Positions 26,947 to 36,782 of a DNA stretch of 64,000 bases are shown here, in pieces. The notes under the pieces were generated by a model. That model made no database searches. It was given only the letters and a program-made list of their open reading frames with translations, and had not been told where the DNA came from. Source of the stretch: Escherichia coli DSM 30083 = JCM 1649 = ATCC 11775 (GTDB taxonomy: Bacteria; Pseudomonadota; Gammaproteobacteria; Enterobacterales; Enterobacteriaceae). Position 1 is the first letter of the stretch; each line of letters starts with the position of its first letter. The translations under genes were made by a program, and so were the position numbers. The stretch is from assembly GCF_003697165.2 (NCBI RefSeq), contig NZ_CP033092.2, positions 2,418,001-2,482,000 on the forward strand, read 5' to 3'.

Positions 26947-27258
26947 ATGAAAAAGATATTGTTAGTTTGCGCTGCGGGCATGTCAACCAGTATGCTGGTT
27001 AAACGTATGATTGATCATGCTACCGCTATTTCACTTGAAGTTAATATTTCCGCATTGGCGATTGCAGAGGCTAAAGGGAAAATTAAAAATAACGAAGTTG
27101 ACGTTGTTTTACTTGGTCCGCAAGTTCGCTTTCAGAAACCAGAGATTGAAGCCGTTGCACAGGGGAAAATGCCTGTAGCCGTTATCGAGATGAAAGACTA
27201 TGGCACAATGAACGGACAGGCAGTTCTTGAATTTGCGATGAAACTACTGCAAGAGTAA
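26947..27258 (+). CDS. bgcE: BgcE, PTS EIIB component for beta-glucosides/cellobiose
   Basis: 103 residues of the lactose/cellobiose PTS IIB family. The phosphocysteine is C8 in LLVCAAGMST. It takes phosphate from BgcI and passes it to the sugar carried by BgcF. It is the first gene of the operon and is preceded by AAGGAAAAAT. Confidence 0.92.
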   Translation: MKKILLVCAAGMSTSMLVKRMIDHATAISLEVNISALAIAEAKGKIKNNEVDVVLLGPQVRFQKPEIEAVAQGKMPVAVIEMKDYGTMNGQAVLEFAMKLLQE

Positions 27259-27372
27259 TAATCTAATATTATTAAACTATTACCTGAACTAACTTTTCAC
27301 ACATCATAAAATGGATATGGCATACATGCTTTATTGGGATGTATAAATATCCAGAACAACAGGTATAAAAAA

Positions 27373-28695
27373 ATGGGATTAATGGCATCATTCGAACGTG
27401 GAATGGAACGTTTTCTTGTTCCAGTTGCTATCAAGTTAAACTCACAAAAACATGTTGCAGCGGTGAGAGATGGATTCGTTTTTACGTTTCCAATTATCAT
27501 GGCAAGCTCATTAATTATATTAATTAACTTTGCCATATTATCGCCCGACGGTTTTATTGCCGGATTACTGCATCTGAACAGCATTTTCCCCAACCTTGAA
27601 AAAGCACAAGCTATTTTTACTCCGGTAATGAATGGTTCTGTAAATATCATGTCAATTATGATTGCTTTCCTGGTCGCCAGGAATGTGGCGATTAGCTATG
27701 AGCAAGATGATCTTTTATGCGGATTAACGGCAATAGGAGCATTTTTTATTGTTTATACCCCATACCAGATGATAGATGGGCAGGCATTCCTGACGACCAA
27801 ATATCTCGGCGCGCAGGGGTTGTTTGTTGCTGTTATCGTTGCATTGATCACCAGTGAAATATTTTGTCGCTTAGCTCGAAACCCCAAAATCACCATAACG
27901 ATGCCGGCAGCTGTACCTCCTGCGGTAGCGCGTTCATTTAAAGTTTTATTGCCAATATTTTTTGTCATGGTGTTCTTTTCCGCACTTAATTATTGCCTGA
28001 CATTGATATCCCCGGCAGGATTAAATGATCTCATTTACACATTAATCCAGACGCCGCTCAAACATATGGGAACGAATATCTTTGCGGTAATTATCCTGGG
28101 GGCTGTGGGTAATTTCCTCTGGGTGCTGGGGATCCACGGACCTAATACAACGTCGGCAATTCGAGAAACCGTTTTTTCTGAGGCTAATCTGGAGAATCTC
28201 TCCTGGGCCGCTCAACACGGCACTACCTGGGGCGCGCCATATCCGATTACCTGGACTTCTATTAATGATGCATTCGCCAACTGCGGCGGTTCAGGTATGA
28301 CGTTGGGGTTATTGTTGGCTATTTTTATCGCTTCTAAGCGTGCGGAATACCGTGATCTGGCAAAAATGTCATTTATCCCCGGTATTTTCAATATCAATGA
28401 ACCGATAATGTTCGGCCTTCCTATTGTACTTAACCCCATCATGATGGTGCCGTTTATTATGGTTCCCATTGTTAACTGTGCCATTGGTTACTTCTTTGTT
28501 TCGATGGAAATTATTCCACCGGTTGCTTATGCCGTGCCCTGGACTACGCCCGGACCTTTAATTGCTTTCCTCGGAACCGGGGGAAACTGGCTGGCATTAC
28601 TGGTTGGTTTTTTATGTTTAGGTGTGGCGATAATGATCTATTTACCTTTTGTTATCGCCGCCAACAAAGTCAATAACATGGCAACTAACGGATAA
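27373..28695 (+). CDS. bgcF: BgcF, PTS EIIC permease for beta-glucosides/cellobiose
   Basis: 440-residue integral membrane permease of the cellobiose family (CelB/ChbC-like), about ten hydrophobic segments. The conserved GIHGPN and NEPIMFGLP motifs, which belong to the sugar-binding re-entrant loops, are visible. ATG 27373 has AGGT at 27361; a start 13 codons upstream is possible. The 114 bases between bgcE and bgcF are AT-rich with no gene. Confidence 0.93.
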   Translation: MGLMASFERGMERFLVPVAIKLNSQKHVAAVRDGFVFTFPIIMASSLIILINFAILSPDGFIAGLLHLNSIFPNLEKAQAIFTPVMNGSVNIMSIMIAFLVARNVAISYEQDDLLCGLTAIGAFFIVYTPYQMIDGQAFLTTKYLGAQGLFVAVIVALITSEIFCRLARNPKITITMPAAVPPAVARSFKVLLPIFFVMVFFSALNYCLTLISPAGLNDLIYTLIQTPLKHMGTNIFAVIILGAVGNFLWVLGIHGPNTTSAIRETVFSEANLENLSWAAQHGTTWGAPYPITWTSINDAFANCGGSGMTLGLLLAIFIASKRAEYRDLAKMSFIPGIFNINEPIMFGLPIVLNPIMMVPFIMVPIVNCAIGYFFVSMEIIPPVAYAVPWTTPGPLIAFLGTGGNWLALLVGFLCLGVAIMIYLPFVIAANKVNNMATNG

Positions 28696-28722
28696 TTCCA
28701 TTTACCCAGGAAGGAGATTGTG

Positions 28723-29034
28723 ATGTTTGCAGATGAAGAACTTGTTATGGAGTTACTGATCAACGCGGGACAGGCTCGTTCTGATGCGATGGAAGCCATA
28801 CGTTGTGCCGGGCAAAAAGACTGGCAGGGCGCAACTAAACTAATGGCCAGCTCTGAATCTGCCTGTCTTCAGGCGCATAAGATTCAGACCGCGTTAATTA
28901 GTCAGGATGAAGGCTGTGGCAAAATAGAAGTTAATTTAATTCTGATACATGCACAGGATCATTTGATGAATGCAATATTATGCCAGGATTTAGCCAGGGA
29001 AATTATTTCATTAAGAAAAGAGCTCCATGCCTGA
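28723..29034 (+). CDS. bgcI: BgcI, PTS EIIA component
   Basis: 103 residues of the lactose/cellobiose IIA family. The phosphohistidine is H76 in LIHAQDHLM, with Q78 and the metal-site D79. It is the phosphate relay from HPr to BgcE. AAGGAG with six bases of spacing selects ATG 28723 over the GTG just before it. Confidence 0.92.
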   Translation: MFADEELVMELLINAGQARSDAMEAIRCAGQKDWQGATKLMASSESACLQAHKIQTALISQDEGCGKIEVNLILIHAQDHLMNAILCQDLAREIISLRKELHA

Positions 29035-29088
29035 TTTTTTCTCCAGTGCGATATCTGGAGGAAATTACTACACTCTTAAGGATAAGTC

Positions 29089-30762
29089 ATGAATATAAAG
29101 ACGCTTAACGTCAGCCTTTTGTCTATTTCTATTATTACAGCATTGTTTCCGTTGAACGCGATGGCAACAAAATTAACCATAGAGCAGCGCCTTGAATTGC
29201 TTGAAAATGAATTGTCGCAAAATAAACAAGAGCTGAAAGCAACACAGAATGAACTGGGAGTATATAAATTCCGACTTTCGACATTACAAAAAAGCATCAC
29301 AGAAAATAAATATCAATCGGCCTCGCTTGCCGAAATATCAGCGACATCTCCCGTTGCTGATAACATCAAAAATGAAAACGGTGAACAGAACTCGTTTGCC
29401 GCAGCACATACTATAAATGGATCGCAGCAAATTGCCGTTATTGAAAGTAAAGGCGATAAAACCACTATCGAAAGCGTGACCCTGAAAGATATCAGTAAAT
29501 ATATAAAGGATGATATTGGATTCAGCTATCAGGGGTACTTCCGCTCAGGCTGGGGCACCGGTAATCACGGCTCACCACAAACTTATGCAGCGGGTTCTCT
29601 GGGACGTTTTGGTAACGAGATGAGTGGTTGGTTTGACCTGACCTTAAATCAGCGTGTTTATAATCAGGACGGTAGAACGGCAAATGCGGTCGTTACCTAT
29701 GATGGAAACGTAGGTCAGCAGTATAACGATGCCTGGTTTGGTGACAGTGCCAATGAAAATATCATGCAGTTCAGTGATATTTATCTGACAACGCGAGGTT
29801 TTTTACCCTTCGCACGAGAGGCAGAATTCTGGGTCGGCAAACATAAACTCCCGCAATATGAGATCCAAATGCTGGACTGGAAAACCTTAACCACGGATGT
29901 TGCCGCGGGTGTGGGGATTGAAAACTGGGCGCTTGGTGTAGGGCTGTTTGATATGTCCTTAAGCCGAGATGATGTCGATGTTTACTCTCGTGATTTTACG
30001 CGTACCAGTCAGATGAATACCAATTCTGTGGATGTTCGTTATCGCAATATCCCGTTATGGGATGATGCGACGTTGTCATTAATGGCTAAATATTCCGCAC
30101 CTAATAAAACGGATCAACAACAAGATAATGAAAATGACGACAGTTATTTTGAAATGAAAGATAGCTGGATGCTGGCTTCTGTTTTACGGCAAAACTTGCA
30201 ACGCGATACGTTTAATGAATTTACGTTACAGGTTGCCAATAATTCCTATGCCAGCAGTTTTGCCAGTTTCTCAGATGCCAGTAATACGATGGCGCATGGT
30301 CGCTATTACTATGGTGACCATACCAATGGGATCGCCTGGCGTTTAATCTCTCAGGGCGAGATGTATCTGACTGACAATATTATTATGGCTAACGCGCTTG
30401 TCTATTCTCATGGCGAAGATGTTTATAGTTATGAAAGTGGCGCTCATAGTGATTTTGACAGTATTCGCACCGTAATAAGACCGGCCTGGATCTGGAATAC
30501 ATGGAATCAGACGGGGCTTGAATTAGGCTGGTTTAAGCAACAGAACAAAACTCAGCAGGGGGTAACGCTAAATGAATCGGCTTATAAAACGACACTCTGG
30601 CATGCATTGAAAGTGGGTGAAAGTATTTTAGGTTCACGACCAGAAATTCGCTTCTACGGGACGTATATCAATATTCTGGATAACGAATTATCGAATTTTA
30701 AGTTTAATGAGAACAGCAAAGACGAGTTTATGGCCGGCATCCAGGCGGAAGTCTGGTGGTAA
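29089..30762 (+). CDS. bgcH: BgcH, carbohydrate-specific outer-membrane porin
   Basis: 557 residues, LamB/BglH-like. The signal peptide ends near PLNAMA (residue 26), the next 40 residues are charged and heptad-like (probable periplasmic coiled coil), and a beta-barrel rich in aromatic and glycine residues follows, ending in tryptophan as outer-membrane proteins do. It should let beta-glucosides cross the outer membrane. The stop codon lies 23 bases before bgcA. Confidence 0.9.
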   Translation: MNIKTLNVSLLSISIITALFPLNAMATKLTIEQRLELLENELSQNKQELKATQNELGVYKFRLSTLQKSITENKYQSASLAEISATSPVADNIKNENGEQNSFAAAHTINGSQQIAVIESKGDKTTIESVTLKDISKYIKDDIGFSYQGYFRSGWGTGNHGSPQTYAAGSLGRFGNEMSGWFDLTLNQRVYNQDGRTANAVVTYDGNVGQQYNDAWFGDSANENIMQFSDIYLTTRGFLPFAREAEFWVGKHKLPQYEIQMLDWKTLTTDVAAGVGIENWALGVGLFDMSLSRDDVDVYSRDFTRTSQMNTNSVDVRYRNIPLWDDATLSLMAKYSAPNKTDQQQDNENDDSYFEMKDSWMLASVLRQNLQRDTFNEFTLQVANNSYASSFASFSDASNTMAHGRYYYGDHTNGIAWRLISQGEMYLTDNIIMANALVYSHGEDVYSYESGAHSDFDSIRTVIRPAWIWNTWNQTGLELGWFKQQNKTQQGVTLNESAYKTTLWHALKVGESILGSRPEIRFYGTYINILDNELSNFKFNENSKDEFMAGIQAEVWW

Positions 30763-30785
30763 TCTATTTAGTTAAGGAGTTGTGT

Positions 30786-32225
30786 ATGTCAGGATTTAAA
30801 GAAGATTTTTTATGGGGCGGTGCGGTAGCCGCACATCAATTGGAAGGTGGCTGGAATGAAGGAGGAAAAGGCATCAGTATCGCTGATGTAATGACTGCTG
30901 GCGCTCACGGGGTGCCGCGTGAAGTGACAGAAGGCGTTATCGACGGACTTAATTATCCCAATCATGAAGCAATTGATTTTTATCATCGCTATAAAACAGA
31001 TATTCAGTTATTTGCCGGGATGGGATTCAAATGCTTTCGAACTTCCATTGCCTGGACACGAATCTTTCCGCAAGGTGACGAACAGGAGCCGAATGAAGAG
31101 GGTTTACAATTTTATGATGATCTCTTCGATGAATGCCTGAAGCAGGGAATGGAACCTGTGGTGACGCTTTCGCATTTTGAGATGCCTTATCATCTGGTGA
31201 CAAAATATGGTGGCTGGCGAAACCGTAAACTGATCGACTTTTTTATCCACTTCGCATCAACGGTCTTCACGCGCTATAAAGCAAAAGTAAAGTACTGGAT
31301 GACGTTTAACGAAATCAATAATCAGGTGAATTTCAGCGAAAGCCTGTGTCCATTTACTAATTCCGGTATCTTGTATTCGCCAGAGGAAGATCTCAATGAG
31401 CGCGAACAAATAATGTACCAGGCGGTACATTATGAGTTAGTTGCCAGTGCCCTGGCGGTACAGACTGGAAAACTGATCAATCCTGAATTTAATATCGGCT
31501 GTATGATTGCTATGTGCCCCATCTATCCTCTGACGTGTGCACCCAACGATATGATGATGGCCACGAAAGCGATGCATCGTCGTTACTGGTTTACTGATGT
31601 TCATGCTCGTGGATATTATCCGCAACATATGCTGAATTACTTTGCAAGGAAAGGATTCAACCTCGATATCACACCAGATGATAACGCGATTCTTGCCAGA
31701 GGTTGTGTCGACTTTATCGGCTTTAGCTACTACATGTCTTTTACGACGCAATTTTCGCCAGATAATCCGCAACTGGATTATGTTGAACCACGAGATTTGG
31801 TCAGCAACCCTTATATCGATACATCCGAATGGGGATGGCAAATTGATCCGGCAGGGCTACGTTATTCACTCAACTGGTTCTGGGATCATTTCCAGTTGCC
31901 GCTGTTTATTGTCGAAAATGGATTTGGTGCGGTTGACCAGAGACAAGCTGACGGCACGGTGAACGATCACTATCGCATTGATTACTTTTCCTCCCATATT
32001 CGGGAAATGAAAAAAGCCGTAGTTGAAGATGGTGTTGACTTAATTGGCTACACCCCGTGGGGTTGCATTGACCTGGTTTCTGCCGGAACAGGAGAAATGA
32101 AAAAACGCTACGGAATGATTTATGTCGATAAAGACAACGAAGGGAAGGGAACGCTGGAACGGATACGTAAAGCATCGTTTTACTGGTATCGGGATCTCAT
32201 CGCCAACAATGGCGAAAATATATGA
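30786..32225 (+). CDS. bgcA: BgcA, 6-phospho-beta-glucosidase (GH1)
   Basis: 479-residue glycoside hydrolase family 1 enzyme. The acid/base glutamate is E176 in TFNEINN and the nucleophile is E377 in IVENGFG; both are present, so it should be active. It splits phosphorylated cellobiose, arbutin or salicin in the cytoplasm. AAGGAG at 30774-30779 precedes ATG 30786. It is the last gene of the bgc operon, convergent with marB. Confidence 0.94.
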   Translation: MSGFKEDFLWGGAVAAHQLEGGWNEGGKGISIADVMTAGAHGVPREVTEGVIDGLNYPNHEAIDFYHRYKTDIQLFAGMGFKCFRTSIAWTRIFPQGDEQEPNEEGLQFYDDLFDECLKQGMEPVVTLSHFEMPYHLVTKYGGWRNRKLIDFFIHFASTVFTRYKAKVKYWMTFNEINNQVNFSESLCPFTNSGILYSPEEDLNEREQIMYQAVHYELVASALAVQTGKLINPEFNIGCMIAMCPIYPLTCAPNDMMMATKAMHRRYWFTDVHARGYYPQHMLNYFARKGFNLDITPDDNAILARGCVDFIGFSYYMSFTTQFSPDNPQLDYVEPRDLVSNPYIDTSEWGWQIDPAGLRYSLNWFWDHFQLPLFIVENGFGAVDQRQADGTVNDHYRIDYFSSHIREMKKAVVEDGVDLIGYTPWGCIDLVSAGTGEMKKRYGMIYVDKDNEGKGTLERIRKASFYWYRDLIANNGENI

Positions 32226-32249
32226 GACTTCAGGAAGATATTACGGAAA

Positions 32250-32277
32250 TGTCAGGCTCTGTGATCAGAGCCTGACA
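32250..32277. terminator. Strong hairpin between bgcA and marB
   Basis: A 12-base perfect stem (TGTCAGGCTCTG and its complement) with a 4-base loop lies between the converging bgcA and marB genes. There is no long T-run, but the stem is the strongest in this region. It marks the right border of the bgc island. Confidence 0.65.
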
Positions 32278-32281
32278 ATAA

Positions 32282-32500
32282 CTACATAGCGTGTTGATTA
32301 TAATAGGGCACGCCGAGCGCATCCGACTTATCACTGCCAGTACCCATGTGATTTAAATCAAACGGTGGTTGTTCCTGCGATGTGGGAACAACCACGACAT
32401 TGCCACAGGAAGTAACAACCGGCTGCGTGGTTTGTTCCGCAACGCCCTGCGCAGAAAAGAGAATAAGCGCAGTTGCTATTGCGGATAAAAGTGGTTTCAT
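32282..32500 (-). CDS. marB: MarB, periplasmic modulator of mar expression
   Basis: 72 residues with a signal peptide ending near GVAEQ. K-12 MarB lowers marA transcript levels by an unknown indirect route. It is the third gene of marRAB and has a few substitutions against K-12 (for example N instead of A in SCGNVVVVP). Confidence 0.93.
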   Translation of the reverse strand: MKPLLSAIATALILFSAQGVAEQTTQPVVTSCGNVVVVPTSQEQPPFDLNHMGTGSDKSDALGVPYYNQHAM

Positions 32501-32531
32501 GATTGCCTCAGTGACGTTGTCACGTTATCAA

Positions 32532-32915
32532 CTAGTTGTTGTAATGATTTAATGGATGTAAAAAGCGCGATTCACCCTGCATATTGGTCATCCGGTATTT
32601 ATGCGGCGGAACATCAAAGTAATTTTTGAAGGTTCGGGTCAGAGTTTGTTGGGACTCGAAGCCATATCGTTCCGCCAGATAGAGTATCGGCTCGTTACTT
32701 TCCTTCAGCTTTTGCGCGATTTCCGTCATCTTACGGCTACGGATGTATTGGCCTAATGAATGACCGGTTTCTTTTTTAAACATCCGTTGCAGGTGCCATT
32801 TGGAGTAACCCGAACGCTCTGACACTTTCTCCAGTGACAGTGGCGATTCCAGGTTGTCCTCGATCCAGTCCAAAATGCTATGAATGGTAATAGCGTCAGT
32901 ATTGCGTCTGGACAT
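32532..32915 (-). CDS. marA: MarA, AraC-family activator of multiple antibiotic resistance
   Basis: 127 residues with two helix-turn-helix units (first near [15 protein letters not shown], second near [13 protein letters not shown]). It activates the mar/sox/rob regulon such as acrAB, tolC and micF, and its own operon at the marbox. The C-terminus ends HYNN where K-12 has HYNS. An ATG two codons earlier (32921) gives the 129-residue variant. Confidence 0.97.
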
Positions 32916-32935
32916 CGTCATACCTCTTTTTTCGT

Positions 32936-33370
32936 TTACGGCAGGACTTTCTTAAGCAAATGCTCAAGTGTTGCCACTTCGTCCGCCGTCAGGTTTTTTG
33001 TTAATTCTTGATGCAGGTCCTGGCCAACTAATTGATGGCATTGTTCACATATTGCCGCGCCGCTGGTGGTAAGTTTTACCAGTACGCCGCGCTTATCATT
33101 CGGGTTCGGCAACCTTTCCACCCAGCCTTTACAGACCAGGCGATCCAGCATACGGGTCAGTGCCCCCAGGTCGACCGACAACACTTTTTTCAGTTCAACC
33201 GGAGTAATACACGCCGCGCAGCGGATAGAGCAGAGCACCTTAAACTGTGCCGCGGTAATATCCAGCGGAGACAGATACTCGTTAAGCAGGCGATCTTTCT
33301 TCTGATTAACCATATGGATTAAGCGACCCAATGGAATAATTTCATTGAACAGATCGCTGGTATTTTTCAC
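32936..33370 (-). CDS. marR: MarR, repressor of the mar operon
   Basis: 144-residue winged-helix dimer that binds two sites in marO and is released by salicylate or by copper-driven oxidation of C80 (present). Compared with the K-12 protein it has S3N, G103S and Y137H. The G103S and Y137H pair is a common natural variant and is generally reported as not causing resistance. The DNA-binding helix and salt-bridge residues look intact. Confidence 0.97.
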
Positions 33371-33375
33371 ATTAG

Positions 33376-33468
33376 TTGCCCTGGCAAGTAATTAGTTGCA
33401 GGGGATAATATTGCCCAGGCAAGTATAAGTCAAATGAATGAATTGACCGATGCCACGTTTTGCTAAAT
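33376..33468 (-). promoter_or_regulatory. marRAB promoter, MarR operators and marbox
   Basis: MarR sites: TTGCCCAGGCAA (33411-33422, between the -35 and -10) and TTGCCCTGGCAA (33376-33387, close to the marR start). On the minus strand -35 TTGACT is at 33428-33433 and -10 TATTAT at 33405-33410, 17 bases apart. The marbox for MarA/SoxS/Rob lies at 33449-33468. The layout equals that of K-12 marO; marC starts divergently. Confidence 0.88.
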
Positions 33469-33581
33469 CGGTTCAAGTTTTGGTCAATGCGATGCAAGGT
33501 TAGCTAAAGAGTGACACTTTATCCTTGTTTACCCCTTATACTTTTCGCTGATAAACCAGATACACAGGATAACAACCACCA

Positions 33582-34247
33582 ATGTTAGATTTGTTTAAAG
33601 CAATAGGCCTGGGGCTGGTGGTGTTACTGCCGTTAGCTAACCCATTGACAACTGTCGCGTTATTTCTTGGCCTGGCAGGCAACATGAGCAGTGCCGAACG
33701 TAATCGTCAGTCGTTGATGGCCTCGGTGTACGTATTTGCCATCATGATGGTGGCGTATTACGCCGGGCAACTGGTGATGGATACATTTGGCATTTCGATT
33801 CCCGGTCTGCGAATTGCAGGCGGCTTAATCGTCGCGTTTATCGGTTTTCGGATGCTCTTTCCGCAACAGAAAGCGATTGATTCACCGGAAGCGAAAAGCA
33901 AGTCGGAAGAGCTGGAAGATGAACCCAGTGCCAATATTGCTTTTGTACCACTGGCAATGCCAAGTACCGCCGGTCCGGGAACCATTGCGATGATTATTAG
34001 CTCGGCCTCCACAGTGCGTCAGAGTTCAACCTTCGCTGATTGGGTACTGATGGTTGCGCCGCCGCTGATCTTTTTCCTGGTGGCGGTTATTTTGTGGGGA
34101 AGTCTACGCAGCTCTGGCGCAATTATGCGGCTGGTGGGCAAGGGGGGTATTGAAGCGATCTCCCGTCTGATGGGATTCCTGCTGGTATGTATGGGCGTGC
34201 AGTTTATTATTAACGGCATCCTGGAAATCATTAAAACGTATCATTAA
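33582..34247 (+). CDS. marC: MarC, inner-membrane protein (UPF0056)
   Basis: 221 residues with six predicted membrane helices. It is divergent from marRAB, but in K-12 it is not needed for multidrug resistance and its function is unknown. The sequence is as in K-12. Confidence 0.94.
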   Translation: MLDLFKAIGLGLVVLLPLANPLTTVALFLGLAGNMSSAERNRQSLMASVYVFAIMMVAYYAGQLVMDTFGISIPGLRIAGGLIVAFIGFRMLFPQQKAIDSPEAKSKSEELEDEPSANIAFVPLAMPSTAGPGTIAMIISSASTVRQSSTFADWVLMVAPPLIFFLVAVILWGSLRSSGAIMRLVGKGGIEAISRLMGFLLVCMGVQFIINGILEIIKTYH

Positions 34248-34248
34248 A

Positions 34249-34268
34249 AAAGGCCCGAATGGGCCTTT
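34249..34268. terminator. Bidirectional terminator between marC and sotB
   Basis: AAAGGCCC, loop GAAT, GGGCCTTT between the converging stop codons of marC and sotB, flanked by A-rich and T-rich sequence. Confidence 0.85.
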
Positions 34269-34271
34269 CGA

Positions 34272-35462
34272 CTATTGTGTCTGTTCTTCGAGTGTCACTG
34301 GCCAGCGGCGAAAAATGATGATTGACCATATTAACGCAGCAAAAGCAGGCACCGCGCCCACATAACCAATCATCGACATTGACCAGTGCAGACTCACCTG
34401 ATTACCTACCAACGCACCCGCGCCGATTCCAATATTAAATATCCCGGAGAATAGCGCCATCGCGACGTCGGTGGCATCTGGTGCCAGCGCCAGCACTTTA
34501 ACCTGCATACCAAGCCCGATGATCATCATCGCGATCCCCCAGAAAATACTCAGCACCCCGAGGTGTATTTCACTGTTCGCCGCAGGTAGCAGCAGCGCCA
34601 GGCACACCAGCAATAGCGCAATCGCTGTACTCACCAACGCAGACGCATACTGATTACCCAGTTTACCGAAAATCACGCTGCCAATAATGCCCGCACCACC
34701 GAGTAATAACAGTAATGCCGTGGCAAAGTTGGCGCTGAATCCCGCAATGTTTTGTACAAAAGGCTCGATATAGCTGTATGCCGTGTAATGGGCGGTGACA
34801 ACCACCACAGTTAACAAATAAATGCTCATCAATGCCGGGCGGCGGAACAATAGCGGGAGGCTTTTCAATGAACCGGAATGCTCACTGGGCAGCAAGGGAA
34901 GTAACTTAATCAGGCACAAAAGGGTAATAAGCGCCCCGATACCAATCGCGAAGAAGGTCATTCGCCAGCCAAAATACTGCCCCACAATGCGCCCGAGAGG
35001 TAAACCTAATACCATTGCCAGTGCTGTACCGGTGGCAATTAAACTCAATGCCTGTGCTCGCTTCCCGGCCGGAGCCATACGGATCGCCAGAGACGCCGTA
35101 ATAGACCAGAAAATCGCATGTGCAAAAGCCACACCAATACGACTGATCACCAGAACGGTAAAACTCCACGATAAAAACGACAGTACGTGGCTGGCAATAA
35201 ACACCACAAACAGGCAGATCAGTAATTTGCGGCGTTCAACCTGGCTGGTCATTAACATAAAAGGCAATGACATTAGCGCCACTACCCATGCATAAATTGT
35301 CAACATGATGCCGACCTGAGCGGTTTGCATGTGAAAACTATGCGCAATGTCAGAGAGCAGGCCAACAGGGACAAATTCGGTGGTATTGAAGATAAAGGCG
35401 GCGACTGCCAGCGTAACGACCCGTAGCCACGCTACTTTGCGGGAAACAGTGTTTGTTGTCAT
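34272..35462 (-). CDS. sotB: SotB (YdeA), sugar efflux transporter
   Basis: 396-residue MFS protein with 12 predicted helices that exports arabinose and IPTG in K-12. The DHA1-type start EFVPVGLL and the SQVERRK loop are visible. It is the gene next to marC. Confidence 0.94.
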
Positions 35463-35537
35463 AACAGATTATCGGGTGAGTTGCGAAAAAGTGATGAAAT
35501 GATCTTAAAACGGTTAATGATGTGAATACAATGCATT

Positions 35538-35553
35538 TGTGATCTGGATCGCA
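35538..35553 (-). promoter_or_regulatory. Putative CRP site upstream of sotB
   Basis: TGTGA-TCTGGA-TCGCA is one base from the CRP consensus and lies about 80 bases before sotB. The 338-base gap 35463-35800 holds no gene of its own; I see this site and little else. In K-12, yneK occupies this gap. Confidence 0.45.
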
Positions 35554-35800
35554 TTTCCATCTCTCTGACGGTTGTTCTGTCACGCATCAGAGAGTTGTTA
35601 ACATCACATTTTAATGACGATCAGGAAGGGGGCCTGTTCTTCTTTTACTTGAGGTGCAATATTACGAACGGGAAAATCATCAGGAAGAGATATGTAATTG
35701 CTGATGCTTACTGGCGTAACCATATTTGCCCCATATAGTCATAAGTCATCGGAACATCACTATATAGAGCATATTAGCCGCATGAACTATCAAAAATAGC

Positions 35801-36682
35801 TCATTGGTAACCCTGTTTTGCCGAGTCAGGCGCATCCAGCAGTTGAATAAATGCCTCAAGCGGACGCGTTTTCGCACCACGACGCCAGACCAGCCAGGTT
35901 GTTAACCAACGCCATTGCTCAGCTAACGGCCACGCTTCAACCTGGTGATGCCCCGGCATACTTTCCAGCATAGAGCGTGGAATAAGCGCAATGCCTGCTC
36001 CTGCGACCACACAGGCCAACATCCCGTGATAAGACTCCATCTCGTGAATAGTTCCCGGAGCGGCACCGTCAGCATGAAACCAGCTTTCGAAGTGGCGACG
36101 ATACGAACAATTGGCGCGGAAGGCATAAATGTTACTGCCATTCACCTGACTGGCACGGGTTACTGGCGCATGTCCTTGTGGCGTGACGATCATCAGTTCC
36201 TCGCGGTATACCGGTATCCCGTCAATGGCAGTATGGTTAATGGGCCCATCAATAAACGCCGCATTCAGTTTTCCCTCCAGCACACCTTCCAGCATAGTGC
36301 CGGAAGGGCCGGTGGAAAGTGAAAACTGAATTTTGGGATAACGACGGTTAAATTCCGCCAGCGTGGCCGGAATGCGCACTGCAGCGGTGCTTTCCAGCGA
36401 TCCCAGAGAAAATAAACCTTGCGGCTCATCGCCAGCGACAACGCTCCGCGCTTCATCCACTAACGTGAGAATTTGTTGGCTATAGCGTAAAAAGTTATGC
36501 CCGGCAGGCGAGAGACGTAAACGCTGATTCTCGCGAATAAACAGATCAACCCCCAGTTCTGTTTCCAGCTGGCGTAGACGGGTAGTGAGATTCGACGGCA
36601 CGCGATGCACTTTTGCTGCAGCCTGGGTAATGCTGCCAGCTTCGGCAACCGCGTTGAACATCTCCAGTTGGGTCAGATCCAT
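35801..36682 (-). CDS. ptrR: PtrR (YneJ), LysR-type regulator
   Basis: 293 residues with an N-terminal LysR helix-turn-helix (about 1-60, GSITQAAAKVHRVPSNLTTRL) and a substrate-binding domain. It is divergent from sad, with about 100 bases between them, and in K-12 it controls putrescine/GABA use through sad and others. It is complete. Confidence 0.93.
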   Translation of the reverse strand: MDLTQLEMFNAVAEAGSITQAAAKVHRVPSNLTTRLRQLETELGVDLFIRENQRLRLSPAGHNFLRYSQQILTLVDEARSVVAGDEPQGLFSLGSLESTAAVRIPATLAEFNRRYPKIQFSLSTGPSGTMLEGVLEGKLNAAFIDGPINHTAIDGIPVYREELMIVTPQGHAPVTRASQVNGSNIYAFRANCSYRRHFESWFHADGAAPGTIHEMESYHGMLACVVAGAGIALIPRSMLESMPGHHQVEAWPLAEQWRWLTTWLVWRRGAKTRPLEAFIQLLDAPDSAKQGYQ

Positions 36683-36782
36683 AGCATTCTCGATTCGTGA
36701 ATAAGTGGCTTAATATTATTCATTTTAAAGCAAGAGTAAATCTGCGTATCTTCATACCATGACTCATAAAGGAGATACCCCG

